Assembly (NCBI RefSeq): GCF_009712225.1
Contig: NZ_WASP01000006.1
Span: 752,816 to 816,815, forward strand
Origin: Desulfovibrio sp.
GTDB lineage: Bacteria > Desulfobacterota > Desulfovibrionia > Desulfovibrionales > Desulfovibrionaceae
Length of the DNA: 64,000 bases
Direction: 5' to 3'
Below, piece by piece: positions 1 through 9,373 of this stretch (within the stretch, counting starts at the first letter, position 1; each line of letters opens with the position of its first letter). Under the pieces are notes generated by a model. The model was given only the letters and a program-made list of their open reading frames with translations, searched no databases and was not told the origin of the DNA. The position numbers were made by a program, and so were the translations under genes.

Positions 1-1706
1 ACTCCATCGTCAAAATCAGAACCAGAAATTTTCAATACACCTATATAGCGATTGTCCGAAATGGGGTCTGGAATCTCACCTTCCCAAATATTCAGGTTAA
101 GTGAGCTAGTTGCACCAGATTTTAGGGATTCCGCAGCCTTGAAAGTAGTTTGCCCCTTCTTTGGTAGAGATTCACCAGCACGAATCAAAAACGCGAGTAT
201 GGGCTTACCTCCAAGCTTCTCCAACACCTCAACACCAACTGAGTGTGAGGCTGGAATTGCATCTACAGATGCCGTGGTTCTGGTAATGATTATACTGTGT
301 TGTTCCAGAGTAATTGGGCCACCCGAGGGATCAAAAACAAAAGCTTTAAATGAGTTGTCTCCATTTTTTGCTAATGTGACATCTATTATTGTGCCATGCT
401 TGAGAGGCAAACGTCCTGAAGTCCAACCAGTGTCAATGCAATCTACCTGGAATTCTGAGCCTTCGGCCACTTGACCGATCAGTTGTACTGCAATCTTTGT
501 CCTCGAATTCGGAGTGCGGGCAATGTAGTTGAAAGACAAGGCCAGGGATCCACCAGAGGATATTTGGCCTCGGGTACTTTTGCGCGTTCGGCTTTGGGAA
601 GACCAGTCAATAGATTCTGCAAACAAACTTGCCCCTTCAGCCACAGCCGTCATAGGGTTAACATCGGTGCTGCCCGGAACTCCCAGCTCAAAGGCGACCT
701 TATCCCGCAACGGTTTGTAATTTGTCGGCCCTCCGATAAATACAATGCGTTCTAAGTCGTGAGGAGAAAGGCAGGCTTTTGAGAGGGTTTCACGGGCTGC
801 CGCGATTGATTCATCAACACGCTCAGCGATAAGTTTATTATAGGTGTCACGGTGCAAAGGAATATCGAGATAAATTTCATTGCCATTGAGATCCCGAACT
901 CGAGTTTCAGTTTCCGAAAGGGTGATTACCACATCTTCTTGGGCTGAGAGTTCTATTTTTGCCCGTTCTGTAGCCCACGCGGCAAGCCTAATAAGTGATT
1001 TATAATTTGGATTGACAGAAAAGTTTTCTGGAAGATCAAAGTGTTCTAATAACCAGGGGCGCACAATACTATCTACTAGAGAACGGTCAAAATCCCTACC
1101 GCCACACATTGAAATACCACCGTGAGCAAGTAGATTAACCTGTCCGTTAAGGCTTTCAGCTATGGCAATATCCAGGGTGCCCCCTCCCAAGTCATAGATC
1201 AAAAACATACCATCAGTATTGCGAACGCGCATAACGCTCATTACTGCTGCAACTGGCTCCTGCATTAGTGCAACCTTGCCGAGGCCAGCTAAATCGGCGG
1301 CCTGCATGGTGGCATTCTTCTGCATTTGATTAAACGCAGCAGGAACTGTGATCACAGTTCCTGTATCTTGACCATTTCTAATTTCTTCTGGCAAGTACCC
1401 AAAAAGAACTTTTAGTATCTCTGCAGAGCATTCTTCTGGTGTTTTGGTGATATTCAGTGCAGAAAGATGAATCGGCGTACTTGTCCCCATGAGGCGTTTA
1501 AATAACAAGGCAGAGTTATCTGGGCTGTGGGGAGCAGAATCATAAGCACGTTTTCCAACATATCTATTTCCACGTTTGTCAATATAGATCGCAGATGGGG
1601 TAACATCGTTTTGTTCAGGGCTTTTCCATAGTCTGGTCTCTGAACCATCATAAGAACACACCGCGCTATTTGTTGTGCCCAGGTCAATACCAACAAAGTT
1701 TTTCAT
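1..1706 (-). CDS. Hsp70-family (DnaK-like) ATPase, C-terminal part cut by window edge
   Basis: The reading frame opens at ATG 1706 and stays open to base 1, giving about 568 residues without a stop; the C-terminus lies outside the window. The N-terminus reads MKNFVGIDLGTTNSAV, the Hsp70 phosphate-1 loop. About 190 residues in is YDLGGGTLDIA (phosphate 2), and a later VFIGGPTNYKPL matches the adenosine motif. After the ATPase domain (about residue 390) comes a beta-rich part that could be the substrate-binding domain. The start overlaps the stop of the upstream GrpE-like gene (ATGA), so the two are translationally coupled. It is more divergent than a housekeeping DnaK, and no DnaJ gene is visible. 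The Hsp70 fold is certain; the client and role are unknown. Confidence 0.88.
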   Translation of the reverse strand, partial: MKNFVGIDLGTTNSAVCSYDGSETRLWKSPEQNDVTPSAIYIDKRGNRYVGKRAYDSAPHSPDNSALLFKRLMGTSTPIHLSALNITKTPEECSAEILKVLFGYLPEEIRNGQDTGTVITVPAAFNQMQKNATMQAADLAGLGKVALMQEPVAAVMSVMRVRNTDGMFLIYDLGGGTLDIAIAESLNGQVNLLAHGGISMCGGRDFDRSLVDSIVRPWLLEHFDLPENFSVNPNYKSLIRLAAWATERAKIELSAQEDVVITLSETETRVRDLNGNEIYLDIPLHRDTYNKLIAERVDESIAAARETLSKACLSPHDLERIVFIGGPTNYKPLRDKVAFELGVPGSTDVNPMTAVAEGASLFAESIDWSSQSRTRKSTRGQISSGGSLALSFNYIARTPNSRTKIAVQLIGQVAEGSEFQVDCIDTGWTSGRLPLKHGTIIDVTLAKNGDNSFKAFVFDPSGGPITLEQHSIIITRTTASVDAIPASHSVGVEVLEKLGGKPILAFLIRAGESLPKKGQTTFKAAESLKSGATSSLNLNIWEGEIPDPISDNRYIGVLKISGSDFDDG

Positions 1707-2083
1707 AGTTCGACCTTCTTTAAAATGACAGTTCCTGTCCTGACCAAACCTTCGTGCCCCATAATGATCGGTTCAAGCATTTGGTCCACGATCAAGGTGT
1801 CTTTCACGTCAAATTCATCAATATTCAGAGGTGTAGCGGCCATGCCAGGGTCGAAAGGCTGCCCCTCAATATTGACAATCCTCATTTCTGCCAGTTCTAA
1901 AGCTTCTTCAACTTTTTTAATGAACCAGCGAAACTGACTTATGTATCTGTGCTGTTCTCCAGCATCAAGCTTTGCAAGAAGTCTGTCAAAGACACGACCA
2001 AAACGCCAAGACTCAACCGCCATACTAATAACAGAATCCCTCATCAATAGTTCTGGCGTAGTGGTTTTCTGAGAATTCGTCAT
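1703..2083 (-). CDS. GrpE-like nucleotide exchange factor paired with Hsp70
   Basis: This 126-residue protein starts at ATG 2083, preceded on the minus strand by AAGGAAGG at 5-nt spacing; a GTG two codons upstream would leave no spacing and is rejected. The middle is a predicted helix (residues about 40-70). The C-terminal half carries the pattern of the GrpE beta domain: VNIEGQPFDPGMAATP, then a hydrophobic stretch, then GLVRTGTVILKKVEL, which matches GrpE's GQPFDP...G.vlRpa.V.V layout. It is shorter than a usual GrpE (about 190 residues) because most of the N-terminal coiled coil is missing. Its ATGA overlap with the Hsp70 gene supports a dedicated exchange factor. The family assignment rests on motif resemblance only. 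Confidence 0.6.
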   Translation of the reverse strand: MTNSQKTTTPELLMRDSVISMAVESWRFGRVFDRLLAKLDAGEQHRYISQFRWFIKKVEEALELAEMRIVNIEGQPFDPGMAATPLNIDEFDVKDTLIVDQMLEPIIMGHEGLVRTGTVILKKVEL

Positions 2084-3000
2084 GTGCACCTTCCTTAAAA
2101 TATAGCAAGATCATCAACTTTCTTAATTCATTAGCCTTTAGGCTCGAAAGGGCATCGCTCATTTATAATCTTTTTATATGTGCGCTTCATATTCATTTTT
2201 AATGTGAAAAGTAGCATCACGCTCTGCGTTAACTAGCATATAGTTATTTGTAATATTATTGATAACAAAAAAAGAGACATGTGCAAGCTTGGTGTAATCA
2301 TAGTAAATCGCGCGGGTTAGTCCGCTTCATAGTTGTTCATCTCGGGCTATCATCCTATTCGTTTCATTTTTTATTGAGCTAAGTAACATGATTTTCATCT
2401 GGCCAATTTTCAGCTCTGAAACAGATTTTCCCCATAAGAAAATGTTTCCTTCCTCTAAGACATGAAAATCAACATTCTTAACACTAATTCCTGACGAATC
2501 GTATATTCCCCCCAAAATGTGGACATTGCTAGATTTTAAGAAAAATTACGGGACTAGTATTTAAATCTGAACGTAATTTTTACCTGTAACATGCAAGCAA
2601 TACGGTTGATCTTTGGCGATATTACATACAACCAGCGGCCACCTCACAGTTCATTGGGCAGGCTAGCACTGATAGAATTTTGATCAGTGAACATTACCTG
2701 CAATCTATGGTGGACCATTAGCGTACATACGGTATGTGTAGTGAGGGTAAGGTCAAAAGAAATATTCCACGGACCCACAGATTACAGTATCATCTAATAT
2801 GATATAATTAAAATAATTTGATCTAAATAGAATAATTGAGCTTAAATCCAGTGATGTATTGTGTTGGTCTTTATGTTAGTTCTGGAGCGTCATACATTCG
2901 AATACACGCTTGAATATTTGACTTTTTTCGTCAAAAACAAATCCCGCCCTCGGCACCATGAAAACACTTTTGATGAATTCCACAAAATTCATTAAGTTTA

Positions 3001-3038
3001 AAAAACCGCTCCAGTCCTTGAGATTGGAGCGGTTTTTT
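3001..3038. terminator. Intrinsic terminator, probably bidirectional
   Basis: The inverted repeat AAAACCGCTCCA / TGGAGCGGTTTT has a short loop and is flanked by A-rich sequence on the left and a T run on the right, so it could work in both directions. No intact gene ends immediately next to it, which suggests it outlived the gene it served. Confidence 0.7.
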
Positions 3039-3360
3039 ATTTCATTTACTTCCGCAAGCAACCACCTGTGTTGGTTATATTGTTGTTCTTGAAGACCATT
3101 GCCGTCACAAGGCCAACAAAATACCGCAAATCCGCCTATAGATACATTTCTCAGACTTATCCACGTTGTTTCTGAATAAAACTAAGCGCAGCAAATGCCT
3201 TTTTATGCATTTTTGAAAAACACAAAATGGTTGCCTGCAACGCAGTGCCCCCCGTCCCCAAAAGGCTCTACCTCAAAGCCGGGGACATAGAACCACAACA
3301 AAAAATGTGCATAAACAAAGCCAGTATGACCACCAGAGCAACCTTTATTTCCTGACCAAA

Positions 3361-3480
3361 CCTTCAAGGAAGGTTGCCGTAGCGTATCAAGGTTGATAAC
3401 GGCCCAGAATTTAATTGAAAGCTTTAACGGAAAATTCCGGGATGAGTGTTTCAATCAGAACGTGTTTCTTTCCCAGTGAA
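3361..3480 (+). pseudogene. IS3-family transposase (orfB) fragment with internal deletion
   Basis: Bases 3363-3413 encode the strand around RIKVDNGPEF of the IS3-family DDE integrase core and differ by only two substitutions from 28214-28264 in the second remnant. Directly after this the frame jumps to IESFNGKFRDEC, which in intact elements lies further downstream, so a piece between the two DDE motifs is missing. A stop follows at about 3477-3479. Neither a start region nor orfA is present. This is a dead remnant. Confidence 0.75.
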
Positions 3481-3688
3481 TGCCCTAGAGCGGTTGAGAC
3501 TTGACGGCAGGGTACAACTATTCTGCGGACATTATGTAAAGATTGTATATTCTGCTTTATGTACTTATCCAGAAACATTTCGCAAATCTTACCCATCAGA
3601 CATAACCTAAAGCGCTTTTTATTGTTGTAATATTTTCCCCAGTGATCGAATCATCAAATAAAAATGCGAATTGCACTAGCAAAACTCA

Positions 3689-3719
3689 GGGGTTGCAGAC
3701 AACACTGCAACCCCTTTTT
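3689..3719. terminator. Intrinsic terminator between degenerate region and bdh
   Basis: A perfect 10-bp stem GGGGTTGCAG / CTGCAACCCC with a 6-nt loop is followed on the plus strand by TTTTT. On the minus strand it lies 73 nt beyond the bdh stop and is followed by TGAGTTTTG, so it may also end the bdh transcript. Confidence 0.7.
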
Positions 3720-3791
3720 CATAGTTCATGCTTGCGCATGCAGATAGCCATGTAACCGGACAATGGATCTCAATCCAGGCCACTAACCTGA

Positions 3792-4862
3792 TTAAGGACG
3801 CACAAGAATCTTGATATTTTCGTCCTTGTTGTTGATCAGTTCAAGAAAACCTTTTTCCATGATGTCTTTCAGCTCGATTTTGCCGGTAATGAGATTTTCT
3901 GCCTTGATGACGCCCTTGGCCATGAGCGCGGCAAGCCCTTTGAAATCCCCAATGGTGTAGGCCAGCGTACCCATCACCTTTTTATCTGTTCCGCTGAGGC
4001 TAAAAAAGTTGAAGGAACTGGGTTCTTCAAAAATGCCCACAATAATGGCCGTGCCGGTGTTGCGCAGCACATCGATGGCCAGCGGCCCTGTGTGCTTGTT
4101 GCCGATGCACTCAAAGGAAACATCCGCCCCCGAGCCGCCGGTCAGTTCTTTCACCTTTGCAACCGGGTCGCATTCCTTGGGGTTCACCACAATATCCGCC
4201 CCGCATTCCTTGGCTTTGGCAGTGCGCGCACGGGACATTTCAAGCACAATGACCTTGCCCGCGCCAGCGGCTTTGGCAGCCATAATGGTGCCGAGGCCGA
4301 TTGTTCCTGCGCCGAGCACCACCACATTAAGGCCCAGAATACTGCCTGCCATACGCACGGCCTTAAAGCCCGTGGCAAGGGGTTCCATGACTGCTCCGGC
4401 CTCGGGCGAAACACCTTCGGGCATGATAAAGCACAACTCCGCAGGCACATTAACATAAGGGGCGAATGCGCCGTCATTGTGCAGGCCCGTAAAGGCAAGC
4501 TTTTCGCAAACATTGTAGCGCCCTTCGCGGCAAGGCTGACACTCGCCGCAGTGCTGGCAGGCATCGGGCGCAACCATGTCGCCCACCTTTACGTTGGTAA
4601 CGCCGCTGCCCACCGCCACAACCTTGCCACTGAACTCATGCCCGAGAATGACGCTCCCCTGCTTGCCCGTGAGCGGATGCGGGGCCTCGGTGGGAATGAA
4701 TATGGGGCCAGCCAGGTATTCGTGCAGATCCGAGCCGCAAATGCCGCACCAATCAACCTTGATCTGAACCCAGCCGGGGGCGGGTGCGGGGGGAACGGGT
4801 ACAGTCTCAACGCGGATGTCTTTTTTGCCGTGCCAAACCGCCGCCTGCATGGTTTCCGCCAT
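3792..4862 (-). CDS. bdhA: Zinc-dependent 2,3-butanediol dehydrogenase (MDR family)
   Basis: This 356-residue medium-chain dehydrogenase/reductase probably oxidises (R,R)- or meso-2,3-butanediol to acetoin with NAD+. Catalytic zinc ligands appear in CGICGSDLHEYLAGP and GHEFSG. The structural zinc lobe is the cluster CQHCGECQPCREGRYNVC. The Rossmann motif is VVLGAGTIGLGTI. I chose ATG 4862 (GAGG five bases upstream); a longer frame from GTG 4910 would begin inside the ribosome-binding region. The gene sits downstream of acoR and opposite the acetoin operon, which supports butanediol/acetoin over other polyols. A -24/-12 promoter and an AcoR-type dyad lie upstream. Stereospecificity is inference. 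Confidence 0.88.
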   Translation of the reverse strand: MAETMQAAVWHGKKDIRVETVPVPPAPAPGWVQIKVDWCGICGSDLHEYLAGPIFIPTEAPHPLTGKQGSVILGHEFSGKVVAVGSGVTNVKVGDMVAPDACQHCGECQPCREGRYNVCEKLAFTGLHNDGAFAPYVNVPAELCFIMPEGVSPEAGAVMEPLATGFKAVRMAGSILGLNVVVLGAGTIGLGTIMAAKAAGAGKVIVLEMSRARTAKAKECGADIVVNPKECDPVAKVKELTGGSGADVSFECIGNKHTGPLAIDVLRNTGTAIIVGIFEEPSSFNFFSLSGTDKKVMGTLAYTIGDFKGLAALMAKGVIKAENLITGKIELKDIMEKGFLELINNKDENIKILVRP

Positions 4863-4958
4863 AACTGCCTCGCTTGTTAAATGTTGAATCCCGATACCTC
4901 CTCTTTGCACAGGTCATGCCGTAAAATCCGCGTCAGCAGCGGATGAGCGGACATGCCC

Positions 4959-4974
4959 GGCAAGCCTTGGCCCC
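4959..4974 (-). promoter_or_regulatory. Putative sigma-54 (-24/-12) promoter of bdh
   Basis: On the minus strand the sequence is GGGGCCAAGGCTTGCC. It keeps GG at -24 and TTGC at -12 with the required 12-base offset. It lies about 100 nt upstream of the chosen bdh start, and the nearby acoR gene encodes a sigma-54 activator. The match is less complete than that of the acetoin operon promoter. Confidence 0.55.
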
Positions 4975-5027
4975 ACTTGTTCGAGAAAATTTGCACATAC
5001 AGACAGGTATACCGACACCTCTTTTAC

Positions 5028-5044
5028 TGTTCTGAAGTGGAACA
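5028..5044. promoter_or_regulatory. Candidate AcoR binding dyad upstream of bdh
   Basis: The site TGTTC-N7-GAACA has the same half sites and the same 17-bp length as 7582-7598 in front of the acetoin operon. It lies 53 nt upstream of the bdh -24 element, against 61 nt at the other promoter, which is a usual position for an enhancer of a sigma-54 activator. A degraded second copy ending in GAACA is at 5059-5075. Confidence 0.5.
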
Positions 5045-5151
5045 AATCACCGTTTCGCTGGGCGGAAGTCGAACAGATGGATCAGCCAACACACTTGGGC
5101 AGTATAAACAGGGGCCTGACTACGAACCTGACTGCCAAAATGGGCTGACGC

Positions 5152-5209
5152 AAAAAAGCCTGCTCCAAACCGGTGCACCCACAGATGAGGTTTACGGTTC
5201 AGAGCAGGC
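5152..5209 (-). terminator. Intrinsic terminator after acoR
   Basis: On the minus strand GCCTGCTC pairs with GAGCAGGC, with an inner AACCG/CGGTT pairing, and the stem is followed by six Ts (5157 down to 5152). It lies 36 nt past the acoR stop and separates acoR from the bdh promoter. Confidence 0.75.
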
Positions 5210-5244
5210 CAAGTGGTTCGTGTTCTAAAAATTGCCTTGAACGA

Positions 5245-7329
5245 CTAGCCCTCGGGAACAATCTTGCGCAGCTTGGCGTACAGGGTATTACGCCCTATGC
5301 CCAGTGCCTTGGCGGCCTGCAACATGTTGCCGTTATAATGCTTTAAGGCACAGCGGATAACCTTGGCCTCCTGATTGTCCAGATTGAAATCGGTCATTCC
5401 CGGCAAGGCCGCCACGGCATCCCCACCCGACTGCCCGCCGACCACCTCTCTTACGCCTGCGGATTGCATATGCATGGGCAGATGTGCTGGCAAAATACAG
5501 TTACCCTGGGCCATGTTGACGGCAAATTCCACACTGTGCACAAGCTGGCGCACATTACCAGGCCAGTCGTAATCTTCCATGACGCGCAGAGCCTCGGCAG
5601 AAAATCCGCCAAAAGGATGCCCGTAGGTACGGCACAGACGCCTGCAATGGTATTCCGCAATAACGGCAATATCCTCCCTCCGTTCACGCAGGGGGGGAAT
5701 TTCCAGAGCAAGTACATGGATGCGGTAAAACAGGTCTTCGCGAAATGCGCCCGAAGCCATCAGTTCATCAAGGTTGCGGTTGGTGGCGGTGACCAGCCTG
5801 AAATCGACCATTCTGGTCTGCTTTCCGCCCACCCGCGTAACGCAGCGGTCTTCCAGCGGCCGCAGCAGGTTGACCTGCATTTCCAGCGGCATTTCTGAGA
5901 TTTCATCCAGAAACAGGGTTCCCTTGTCGGCCAGTTCAAACTTGCCGGGGCGGCCCTTTTCCACGGCTCCGGTAAATGCCCCCCGCTCGTAGCCAAAAAG
6001 TTCACTCTGGATAAGCTCGCGTGGCAAGGCCCCGCAATTTACCGCCACAAATGGCCCTTCGGAACATCGGCTGGCCATGTGGATGGCCCGCGCAAAAAGC
6101 TCCTTGCCCGTGCCTGTTTCGCCAAGCAGCAAAACAGCCGCGGGGCTTTGGGCCATATGCCGCGCCTGCTCCACCGTGCGGGTCATTTTTTCGCTGCGAT
6201 AAACAATGTCGCCAAAGGGGCGCGTTCCTTCGCGGCGCGGAACATGCGGCACCGGGGCAATGGGCGCTGGGCGGGGCTCAACCCCTGCTTGCAGGGTCAC
6301 GAGGGCATAGTGCGAGTCTGACCTGCCCGTCATAAAAGGCATGGCGCAGGCTGTGAGGGCAGAGTTGGTCAGGCAGCGCAGCGGCACCCCCTCGGGCTGG
6401 CATCTGTTTTCCACCTGCTGGCGGGCATACAGGCCGTAATCAAAAAAGGCCTCGGCGCGACCGCCCCGCACCTCTCCGCTAAAGCCAAGCAGACGCTCTG
6501 CCTGGGCGTTGGCATAGGTAATGATGCCGCTCTCATCCACCATCAGCACGCCAATGGGCATGGAACTAAAGAGCGTGCTGAGCAGTGCGCGGGATTTGTT
6601 CTCCATGCTGCTCAGCGAAGCGTTGAGTAGCAGGCGCTCTATCTCGCGTGCTGCGCCAACAGCCAGCCATAATGCCTGACGGTGGTCGGCGCTGGTTGGC
6701 CCGGAAATGTCAAAACAGCCCCACAATTGTCCAAAAGGCGTGAAAATGGGCGCGGCAGAACAGCCCCAAGCCTGATGGCTGCTGCAAAAATGCTCTTCGC
6801 CCATAACCTGCGCGGGCATGCCGTCAGAAAGAGCCAGACTTATGGCGTTGGTGCCCACGCTTTTTTCAGACCATACAGCGCCGGGTCCAAAGTAGAGCTG
6901 GTCTGCCTGGAGCAATACATCCTTGTTGCCGCAGGTGCGCAGCAACCGGCCATTGGCCTCGGAGACCGTCATGAGCAGGCCTTTTTCCTTAATCTGCTCA
7001 TACACCTGCCGCTCCACACCAGCCGCAAGTTCCGCATATATTTCGGCCTGCGCGTTGATCTGGCTCATGGGCGTAAATTCCGCGCACTTGGGCAACAGGG
7101 GATCCACCCCCAGATCGCGGCAGCGCATCCACGAAGCCGCTATGGGCCGGGGCAGGCTGTCGTCAACAATCTTGCCGGTTCTTATAAAGGATTCCCACGT
7201 TTCCCGTCGGTTCGCTCTTGGTGCGCCGCTATAGCTGTTGAACAAAAACCCTGTACGGTTGACGCCTTCCGCCATCAGGGGTTCCTGCCGCATTTCAAAG
7301 ACATCGCCATTTCTTTGCAGAACATACAT
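5245..7329 (-). CDS. acoR: Sigma-54-dependent activator AcoR (GAF-PAS-AAA+-Fis)
   Basis: This 694-residue enhancer-binding protein has a start at ATG 7329 with GGGAG seven bases upstream. The order is an N-terminal segment with [17 protein letters not shown] typical of AcoR, a GAF-like sensor (about 80-225), a PAS domain (about 245-330), an AAA+ domain with Walker A GETGTGKE and the sigma-54 contact loop GAFTGA, and a C-terminal Fis-type helix-turn-helix ending [18 protein letters not shown]. It is expected to sense acetoin or a derivative and activate the acetoin genes. Its position between bdh and the aco operon, both with -24/-12 promoters, fits. The ligand is inferred from family and context. 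Confidence 0.92.
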   Translation of the reverse strand: MYVLQRNGDVFEMRQEPLMAEGVNRTGFLFNSYSGAPRANRRETWESFIRTGKIVDDSLPRPIAASWMRCRDLGVDPLLPKCAEFTPMSQINAQAEIYAELAAGVERQVYEQIKEKGLLMTVSEANGRLLRTCGNKDVLLQADQLYFGPGAVWSEKSVGTNAISLALSDGMPAQVMGEEHFCSSHQAWGCSAAPIFTPFGQLWGCFDISGPTSADHRQALWLAVGAAREIERLLLNASLSSMENKSRALLSTLFSSMPIGVLMVDESGIITYANAQAERLLGFSGEVRGGRAEAFFDYGLYARQQVENRCQPEGVPLRCLTNSALTACAMPFMTGRSDSHYALVTLQAGVEPRPAPIAPVPHVPRREGTRPFGDIVYRSEKMTRTVEQARHMAQSPAAVLLLGETGTGKELFARAIHMASRCSEGPFVAVNCGALPRELIQSELFGYERGAFTGAVEKGRPGKFELADKGTLFLDEISEMPLEMQVNLLRPLEDRCVTRVGGKQTRMVDFRLVTATNRNLDELMASGAFREDLFYRIHVLALEIPPLRERREDIAVIAEYHCRRLCRTYGHPFGGFSAEALRVMEDYDWPGNVRQLVHSVEFAVNMAQGNCILPAHLPMHMQSAGVREVVGGQSGGDAVAALPGMTDFNLDNQEAKVIRCALKHYNGNMLQAAKALGIGRNTLYAKLRKIVPEG

Positions 7330-7581
7330 GACTTATCTCCCGGACGCGCACGGCCTTTCAACAAGCATGCCGGTTCGCTGGCCTTTTCCACTCCGAAAAG
7401 GCCATCTGCCCCACTTCTGAATAATGCGACCCCGCAGCTTTATTTAAAGCAATAGCACTGTCCGTAAAAAAATGGAATAGCTCTTTGCGCATAGCTACAT
7501 TCATATTATGCTCTAAAAAACAACTCCATGAATTTTTTATATATTGTAGTGTATCATAACTGGCCTTACGGAACATCATTA

Positions 7582-7598
7582 TGTTCGATTATCGAACA
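7582..7598. promoter_or_regulatory. Candidate AcoR binding dyad upstream of the aco operon
   Basis: TGTTCGATTATCGAACA is a perfect 8-bp inverted repeat around one central base, 61 nt upstream of the -24 element. It shares the TGTTC-N7-GAACA skeleton with 5028-5044 before bdh, so one regulator could bind both. Confidence 0.6.
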
Positions 7599-7659
7599 CT
7601 ATCAAATACACACATACAGTATTTTTTAAATTATTCATTTATTATCGCCTGTTATAAAG

Positions 7660-7675
7660 TGGTATCAGAGTTGCA
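7660..7675 (+). promoter_or_regulatory. Sigma-54 (-24/-12) promoter of the acetoin operon
   Basis: TGGTATCAGAGTTGCA matches the -24/-12 consensus at TGG and TTGCA with correct spacing. It lies 49 nt before the first gene, which has AAGGAGG six bases before its ATG. Together with acoR next door this is a strong call. Confidence 0.8.
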
Positions 7676-7724
7676 ATCTAGTAGACACAAACGCGTGCGC
7701 CACTCTGGCGCAAGGAGGTAGCGG

Positions 7725-8960
7725 ATGGCCTACGAAGTGCAGATGCCCAAATGGGGCCTCACCATGAAAACAGGTAAGATTGCGCGCTGGCTGGTGGCCG
7801 AAGGCGGTGCGGTTGCAGTGGGGCAACCCCTGCTGGAAGTGGAAACCGACAAGATCACCAACGTGGTCGAGTCTCCGGCGGGCGGCGTGCTTTTGCAGAT
7901 TGTCAGCCCGCAGGGCGAGGTTGTTCCGGTCATGCAGGTAATCGGCATCATCGGTGAATCGGGCGAGGCTGTGGTGGCCCCGGTCGCGCAAGGCGCTGAC
8001 ATGGCAAACAGGCCGGCCACTCCTGCCGCTTCCGATGCCAACGGGCAGGGGGCGGCGCAGCGCAATACGGCGCAAGGAGAAGTTCGCGCCATGCCCGCAG
8101 CCCGCAAGGCCGCCAAAGAGCTTGGCGTTGATCTGGCAACGGTAACTGGCACAGGCCGCGACGGCATTATTACGGAGAAGGACGTTCGCGCAGCCCACGA
8201 AGCGGTGGCCAAAACCCCTGCTCCTGCCACCGCCGCCCCTGGCCAACAGTGCGCAGCGCCCGCTGAAGACGCGGACGAAGTCGTCCCCATGGACGGCCTG
8301 CGCAAGCTTATAGCCGACAACATGCAGGCCAGCCTGCAAAATGCGGCGCAGCTGACTGTTTTTGTGGAAGCTGACGTTACTGAAACGGTGGCCCTGCGCG
8401 AAACCATGCTGGCCCGCAACAAAAAAGACCCAGAATACCGCCTTTCATTCAACGACATCATTGCCTTTGCCGTGTGCCGCGCACTCAGGCAGCACCCGGT
8501 CATGAACACCACCCTGCAGGCCGATGGCATTCACATGCACAGGCATGTGAACCTTGGCGTAGCCGTTTCGCTCGATACGGGGCTCATTGTTCCCAACGTC
8601 AAAAATGCGGACACATACAGCCTCGAAGAACTCAAGGGCAAGGTACGCGACGCTGCAAGCCGCGCCCGCAAGGGCGGTCTTTCCATGGACGAGATTTCTG
8701 GCGGAACCTTTACCATTTCCAACGTGAGCATGCTTGGCGTGGATGGCTTTACCCCCATCCTCAACCCGCCGGAAACCGGTATTCTTGGCATTGGCCGCGT
8801 GGTGGAAAAGCCAGGCGTTTTTGAGGGGCAAGTATGCGTGCGCAAGATGATGGCTCTTTCCCTCACCTTCAACCACATGGTCACCGATGGCGGCCCGGCC
8901 ATGAGCTTCCTGCGCACCCTTGCGGACATGCTCGAACAGCCAGTGCGAATGCTGGGCTAG
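7725..8960 (+). CDS. acoC: Acetoin dehydrogenase E2 (dihydrolipoamide acyltransferase), first copy
   Basis: This 411-residue acyltransferase has an N-terminal lipoyl domain with ETDKITN (modified Lys near residue 43), an Ala/Pro-rich linker, a peripheral subunit-binding domain (about 123-160, AARKAAKELGVDLATVTGTG) and a C-terminal catalytic domain whose active-site motif is NHMVTDGG, retaining His and Asp-Gly. It would carry the acetyl group from E1-bound acetoin cleavage to CoA. It is the first gene of the operon, with a strong ribosome binding site. A second, longer E2 lies at 13804-15171. Having two E2 genes is unusual, and which one forms the core is unknown. Confidence 0.9.
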   Translation: MAYEVQMPKWGLTMKTGKIARWLVAEGGAVAVGQPLLEVETDKITNVVESPAGGVLLQIVSPQGEVVPVMQVIGIIGESGEAVVAPVAQGADMANRPATPAASDANGQGAAQRNTAQGEVRAMPAARKAAKELGVDLATVTGTGRDGIITEKDVRAAHEAVAKTPAPATAAPGQQCAAPAEDADEVVPMDGLRKLIADNMQASLQNAAQLTVFVEADVTETVALRETMLARNKKDPEYRLSFNDIIAFAVCRALRQHPVMNTTLQADGIHMHRHVNLGVAVSLDTGLIVPNVKNADTYSLEELKGKVRDAASRARKGGLSMDEISGGTFTISNVSMLGVDGFTPILNPPETGILGIGRVVEKPGVFEGQVCVRKMMALSLTFNHMVTDGGPAMSFLRTLADMLEQPVRMLG

Positions 8961-8976
8961 CCAGCGGAGGAACGCC

Positions 8977-9363
8977 ATGCTGCAACGTTATGTGGTTGAA
9001 CTGGGCACCGGGGCCGATCTGCACGGTGCAAACATGACCAAGGCCGCATGCCGCGCGGTAAAAGACGCCATTTCGCGCAGTTGCCTGTGCGGGTTGGTGG
9101 AGATACTTGGGCGCGGTTCTTTCCAGGGTGTGCATGTGCACGCGCGCATTGCCGTACCGGAACCCGATCTGGTGGACAAGGAAGCCGTGCTCGCGGCCAT
9201 ACCTATCGGCGAAAAGAGCATTGAGGTCGTTGAAGGCGGTTTACGCACTCCGGGCCTCGAGGTTGCCTGCTTCAGCCCCGGTTGCAGCGACATTGTGCTG
9301 GCCTGCGCGGCCCTGACTGTGTTGGTAGATATGACTGAGTCGGCATCACAATCAGCAAACTGA
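8977..9363 (+). CDS. Lin0512-family conserved protein
   Basis: This 128-residue protein starts at ATG 8977, preceded by CGGAGG, 16 nt after the E2 stop. The N-terminus (MLQRYVVELGTGADLHG) and the following ACRAVKDAI segment resemble the small Lin0512 family, whose function is not established. It has no signal peptide or membrane segment. It sits between E2 and E1 alpha and so is probably co-translated with the acetoin dehydrogenase complex. I infer an accessory role in acetoin or ThDP-enzyme function from position only. Confidence 0.6.
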   Translation: MLQRYVVELGTGADLHGANMTKAACRAVKDAISRSCLCGLVEILGRGSFQGVHVHARIAVPEPDLVDKEAVLAAIPIGEKSIEVVEGGLRTPGLEVACFSPGCSDIVLACAALTVLVDMTESASQSAN

Positions 9364-9373
9364 GGAGAGTACC

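Larger units (their letters stand above)
2084..3791. other. AT-rich gene-poor region
   Basis: About 1.7 kb between the Hsp70 pair and the butanediol dehydrogenase gene. Short open frames here (for example 2327-2515, 2876-3061 and 3203-3454 on the minus strand) have no recognisable motif and no convincing ribosome binding site, so I do not call genes. The stretch 2100-2900 is visibly richer in A+T than the flanking genes. It contains two terminator-like hairpins and an IS3-family fragment, listed separately. It looks like a decayed insertion or recombination zone. Confidence 0.6.

Noticed and set aside
2327..3454. Short minus-strand frames in the AT-rich region (2327-2515, 2876-3061, 3203-3454)
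   Set aside because: They have no ribosome binding site and no recognisable motif. One overlaps a terminator and one overlaps the IS3 fragment.
4092..4880. Long plus-strand frame opposite bdh
   Set aside because: It is a shadow of the GC-rich bdh gene on the other strand; bdh has clear zinc and Rossmann motifs.
4953..5228. 91-codon plus-strand frame between bdh and acoR
   Set aside because: It has no ribosome site or family motif, and it overlaps the acoR terminator, the candidate AcoR dyad and the -24/-12 element.
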